A DNA stretch of 6,067 nucleotides. Source: Beijerinckiaceae bacterium. Its GTDB lineage: Bacteria; Pseudomonadota; Alphaproteobacteria; Rhizobiales; Beijerinckiaceae. Made by a program: the position numbers and the translations under genes. The stretch covers positions 1-6,067 of the forward strand of contig DAICZI010000120.1 in NCBI GenBank assembly GCA_027311205.1, written 5' to 3'. This document shows positions 4,930-6,067 of the stretch, piece after piece; the first letter of the stretch is position 1; each line of letters opens with the position of its first letter. A model generated the notes under the pieces. It saw nothing but the letters and a program-made list of their open reading frames with translations, had not been told where the DNA came from and made no database searches.

Positions 4930-5970
4930 ATGTCACATGCAGCGGTTCACAAAGTGCTTTTGCAGCCCATCGGCCTCGAAATGGATGTCGAAGAAGGTGA
5001 GACCGTGCTCGATGCCGCTTTTCGGCAGGGCATTGCCTTGATGCACGGCTGTAAGGAAGGCCAATGCGGTAGCTGCAAGTCGCGGTTGATTGATGGCGAT
5101 ATCGAACTCCTGAAATATTCGACATTCGCGCTTCCAGATTACGAGAGCGAAACGGGCCATGTGCTGCTTTGCCGGACCCATGTATTTAGCGACTGCGCGG
5201 TCGAATTACTCAATTTCGACGAGGACCTGCTGGCCCACGCCATCGCGGTGAAGAGCTTCGCCGGGCGGATCAAGGGTATCAAGGCGTTGACCGGTGACAT
5301 TCGTCTGCTTGAGATCAACCTCGATGCACCGCTGAAATTCTGGGCCGGACAATACGTCGACTTGACTTTGCCAGGTCATGGCATCACCCGCGCCTTCTCC
5401 ATGGCCAATCGCCCCGATGGCGGCACAGCGCTGCAATTCATCATCAAATCCTATCCCAATGGTGCCTTTTCCGGCCTTCTGGATGGACAGCTGCAGGCCG
5501 GTGAACCGGTGATAGCCAAAGGCCCCTATGGCAGTTGTTTTCGGCGCGAGAATCGCAAGGGCCCGATGCTTTTGGTTGGCGGGGGATCCGGCATGTCGCC
5601 GCTATGGTCGATCTTGTCGGACCATATCGCCAGCGGCGAGCAACGCCCGGTCAGGTTCTTCTATGGCGCGCGCACCAAGGCAGATTTGTTTTATCTTGAT
5701 GAACTGGCCGCTATTGCAGCCAAACTCCAGGATTTCGAGTTTATCCCGGCGTTGTCGGCGGCACCCGATTCTGATCATTGGCAGGGCGAGACGGGCTTCA
5801 TTCATGATGTCGTCGCCCGCCGCCTGCGGGCCGAAGCCTTGAGCGGCAGCCTTGATGCTTATGCTTGCGGCCCTGTGCCGATGATTGATGCCCTGCTGCC
5901 AGTTCTGCAGATGAGCAACGTCGAGCCCGAGCATATCCATTTTGATAAATTCACGCCGGCGACGCGATGA
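4930..5970 (+). CDS. prmB: Monooxygenase reductase component (2Fe-2S, FAD, NADH)
   Basis: This 346-residue protein carries electrons from NAD(P)H through FAD and a 2Fe-2S cluster to the diiron hydroxylase. The N-terminal plant-type ferredoxin domain (about 1-95) has the cluster cysteines C41-x4-C46-x2-C49 and C81. The FAD domain follows (about 105-205), with RAFSMAN (154-160), a variant of the RxYS flavin motif with Phe for Tyr, and GPYGS (198-202). The nucleotide-binding domain (about 210-346) has LLVGGGSGMSPL (214-225), YACGP (311-315) and a C-terminal FDKFTP. Architecture and length match PrmB, MmoC and similar reductases. The ribosome site is weak (GGAA, 4922-4925), and a GC hairpin lies just upstream, suggesting lower expression than prmA. 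Placement directly after the large subunit is characteristic of the propane/THF monooxygenase group; the gene name follows actinobacterial prmABCD usage. Confidence 0.94.
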   Translation: MSHAAVHKVLLQPIGLEMDVEEGETVLDAAFRQGIALMHGCKEGQCGSCKSRLIDGDIELLKYSTFALPDYESETGHVLLCRTHVFSDCAVELLNFDEDLLAHAIAVKSFAGRIKGIKALTGDIRLLEINLDAPLKFWAGQYVDLTLPGHGITRAFSMANRPDGGTALQFIIKSYPNGAFSGLLDGQLQAGEPVIAKGPYGSCFRRENRKGPMLLVGGGSGMSPLWSILSDHIASGEQRPVRFFYGARTKADLFYLDELAAIAAKLQDFEFIPALSAAPDSDHWQGETGFIHDVVARRLRAEALSGSLDAYACGPVPMIDALLPVLQMSNVEPEHIHFDKFTPATR

Positions 5971-6010
5971 CGGCGGGAAAACAGGCAGTCGCGACATAAG
6001 AGACCAGAAC

Positions 6011-6016
6011 GGAGGA
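6011..6016 (+). promoter_or_regulatory. Strong ribosome binding site for the next monooxygenase gene
   Basis: GGAGGA lies 4 nt before the ATG at 6021, the best Shine-Dalgarno among the monooxygenase genes in the window. It supports this ATG as a real start although only 15 codons are visible. Confidence 0.7.
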
Positions 6017-6020
6017 AGCC

Positions 6021-6067
6021 ATGACAACGCAAGCCCACCCAGTTTCGAAGAGTGCGCCCCCTAAATC
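6021..6067 (+). CDS. prmC: Start of a gene, probably hydroxylase small (beta) subunit (cut by window edge)
   Basis: The ATG at 6021 has a strong Shine-Dalgarno and opens MTTQAHPVSKSAPPK, open to the window end. It follows the reductase by 50 nt on the same strand. In prm/mim clusters the gene after the reductase encodes the hydroxylase beta subunit, whose N-terminus is often a variable, Pro/Ser/Lys-rich tail like this one. The 15 residues alone carry no diagnostic motif, so the call rests on position. Confidence 0.65.
   Translation, partial: MTTQAHPVSKSAPPK

Noticed and set aside
5967..5999. Ten-codon ORF overlapping the prmB stop (ATGA)
   Set aside because: It has no Shine-Dalgarno of its own and no coding character. 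The next real start is the ATG at 6021 behind GGAGGA.
1..6067. Search for tRNA, CRISPR repeats, insertion sequences or attachment sites
   Set aside because: I saw no cloverleaf-like sequence, regularly spaced repeats, terminal inverted repeats, transposase motifs or flanking duplications.

Overview
The window carries the front half of a propane-monooxygenase-type soluble diiron monooxygenase (SDIMO) operon with its divergent regulator. GC-rich genes, a sigma-54 promoter facing an AcoR-type activator, and alphaproteobacterium-like protein sequences suggest a Gram-negative bacterium, most likely an alphaproteobacterium (possibly a Hyphomicrobiales hydrocarbon user or methylotroph). The taxonomic guess is inference, not measured.

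Layout. (1) 1-1038, minus strand: N-terminal 346 residues of an AcoR-type sigma-54-dependent activator (GAF then PAS-like region); the AAA+ and HTH parts lie beyond the left edge. (2) 1039-1335: divergent control region with a 7+7 bp palindrome (candidate activator site), an IHF-like site, a near-consensus -24/-12 promoter at 1266-1281, and a 5' leader with a GC stem-loop and a possible 12-codon upstream ORF. (3) 1336-2379: zinc-type NAD alcohol dehydrogenase. (4) 2390-2767 and 2767-2997: two small, translationally coupled genes that I do not recognise, the first a charged, probably coiled-coil protein. (5) 2998-3189: AT-rich gap with several small dyads and no convincing promoter. (6) 3190-4860: hydroxylase large subunit (prmA) with all six diiron ligands at exactly the MmoX spacing. 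(7) 4871-4897: strong GC hairpin between prmA and the reductase. (8) 4930-5970: 2Fe-2S/FAD/NAD reductase (prmB). (9) 6021-right edge: first 15 codons of the next gene, by position the small hydroxylase subunit (prmC).

How it works together (inference from families): the activator senses a substrate or product and drives sigma-54 transcription rightwards. PrmB passes electrons from NADH to the PrmA/PrmC diiron hydroxylase, helped by a coupling protein expected beyond the window, which hydroxylates a short alkane (propane to 2-propanol) or a related substrate such as a ketone, ether or phenol. The alcohol dehydrogenase would oxidise the resulting alcohol. The order large subunit-reductase-small subunit is that of the prm/mim/thm group of SDIMOs, not of methane or toluene monooxygenases.

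The core enzyme system is known. The least explained parts are the two small genes between the dehydrogenase and prmA, the loss of two structural-zinc cysteines in the dehydrogenase, and the structured leader and intergenic RNA elements.
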